Positions 5,502 through 5,699 of a stretch of 5,699 bases of DNA are shown here, piece by piece. The DNA lies in NCBI GenBank assembly GCA_902495085.1, contig CABUWA010000127.1, positions 1-5,699 on the forward strand. Reading direction: 5' to 3'. Below the pieces are notes generated by a model. The model saw nothing but the letters and a program-made list of their open reading frames with translations, did not search any database and was not told where the DNA came from. Source of the stretch: an uncultured Collinsella sp. (GTDB taxonomy: Bacteria > Actinomycetota > Coriobacteriia > Coriobacteriales > Coriobacteriaceae). Both the position numbers and the translations under genes were made by a program. How positions within the stretch are numbered: position 1 is the first letter of the stretch; each line of letters starts with the position of its first letter.

Positions 5502-5699
5502 ATGAAGGAAACCGAGAAGATCGAGATCATGCATTTCGACCAGGAGGGCTATCTCGAGGACGGTAAGGCGCTCTACGAGACCGGCAAGAAGATGACCGCG
5601 CTCGCCGACAAGGTCGCCGACGAGGGCTACGACGCCGTGTTCCTGATGGGCGTCGGCGGCACCTGGGACGAGCTCATGCAGCTCGAGTACCTCATGAAC
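5502..5699 (+). CDS. Second SIS-domain deglycase-like protein, N-terminus only (cut by window edge)
   Basis: The first 66 codons are visible. A helical leader (FDQEGYLEDGKALYETGKKM, then LADKVADEG) is followed by the first beta strand and loop YDAVFLMGVGGTWDE (43-57), resembling the opening beta-strand and G-x-GG-T sugar-phosphate loop of FrlB/GfrF-type SIS proteins. ATG 5502 has an excellent Shine-Dalgarno, AAAGGAG (5489-5495), 6 nt away. Codon use is extreme: 62 of 66 codons end in G or C, whereas the start of the preceding SIS gene has about a third ending in A or T. This suggests very high expression. With the preceding gene it makes a two-SIS operon as in gfrE-gfrF, where each enzyme handles a different glycated-lysine phosphate. 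With so little sequence, SIS membership is likely but specificity is unknown. Confidence 0.75.
   Translation, partial: MKETEKIEIMHFDQEGYLEDGKALYETGKKMTALADKVADEGYDAVFLMGVGGTWDELMQLEYLMN

Overview
The window looks like chromosomal DNA of a high-GC gut actinobacterium of the Coriobacteriia, most likely Collinsella or a close relative. This is inferred from GC-rich third codon positions, GGAGG-type ribosome binding sites, and the style and combination of the proteins. No marker gene proves the genus. No rRNA, tRNA, CRISPR array, transposase or phage gene was seen.

Layout. (1) 1-677, minus strand: the N-terminal part of murB (peptidoglycan precursor synthesis), cut by the left edge. (2) 678-860: a divergent intergenic region with interleaved short inverted repeats. 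(3) 861-1889, plus: a LacI-family sugar-responsive repressor. (4) 1890-2139: an intergenic region dominated by a perfect 32-bp inverted repeat with an 11-nt loop (1944-2018), followed by a candidate extended -10 promoter. (5) 2140-2628: a small soluble protein of unknown function. (6) 2667-3434 and 3419-4132: two GntR-family regulators with UTRA-type ligand domains, overlapping by 16 bp. (7) 4133-4325: a regulatory region with a perfect TGTATATACA palindrome and two copies of GGTATCAAA exactly 33 bp apart. (8) 4326-5441: a double-SIS-domain sugar isomerase/deglycase-like protein. (9) 5502 to the right edge: the start of a second SIS-type protein with a strong ribosome binding site and very biased codon use.

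How the parts may work together. Tandem GntR/UTRA regulators followed by tandem GlmS/FrlB-like SIS proteins resemble catabolic loci for amino-sugar or Amadori compounds (fructoselysine/glucoselysine, as in frl and gfr operons). In those loci a phosphorylated conjugate is imported by a PTS and split by an SIS deglycase into a hexose phosphate and an amine. The two regulators probably sense the phosphorylated substrate and control the promoter at 4133-4325. The substrate cannot be read from this sequence alone, and the expected transporter genes would lie beyond the right edge. The two-regulator/two-enzyme arrangement and the unusual hairpin at 1944-2018 are the points most worth following up.
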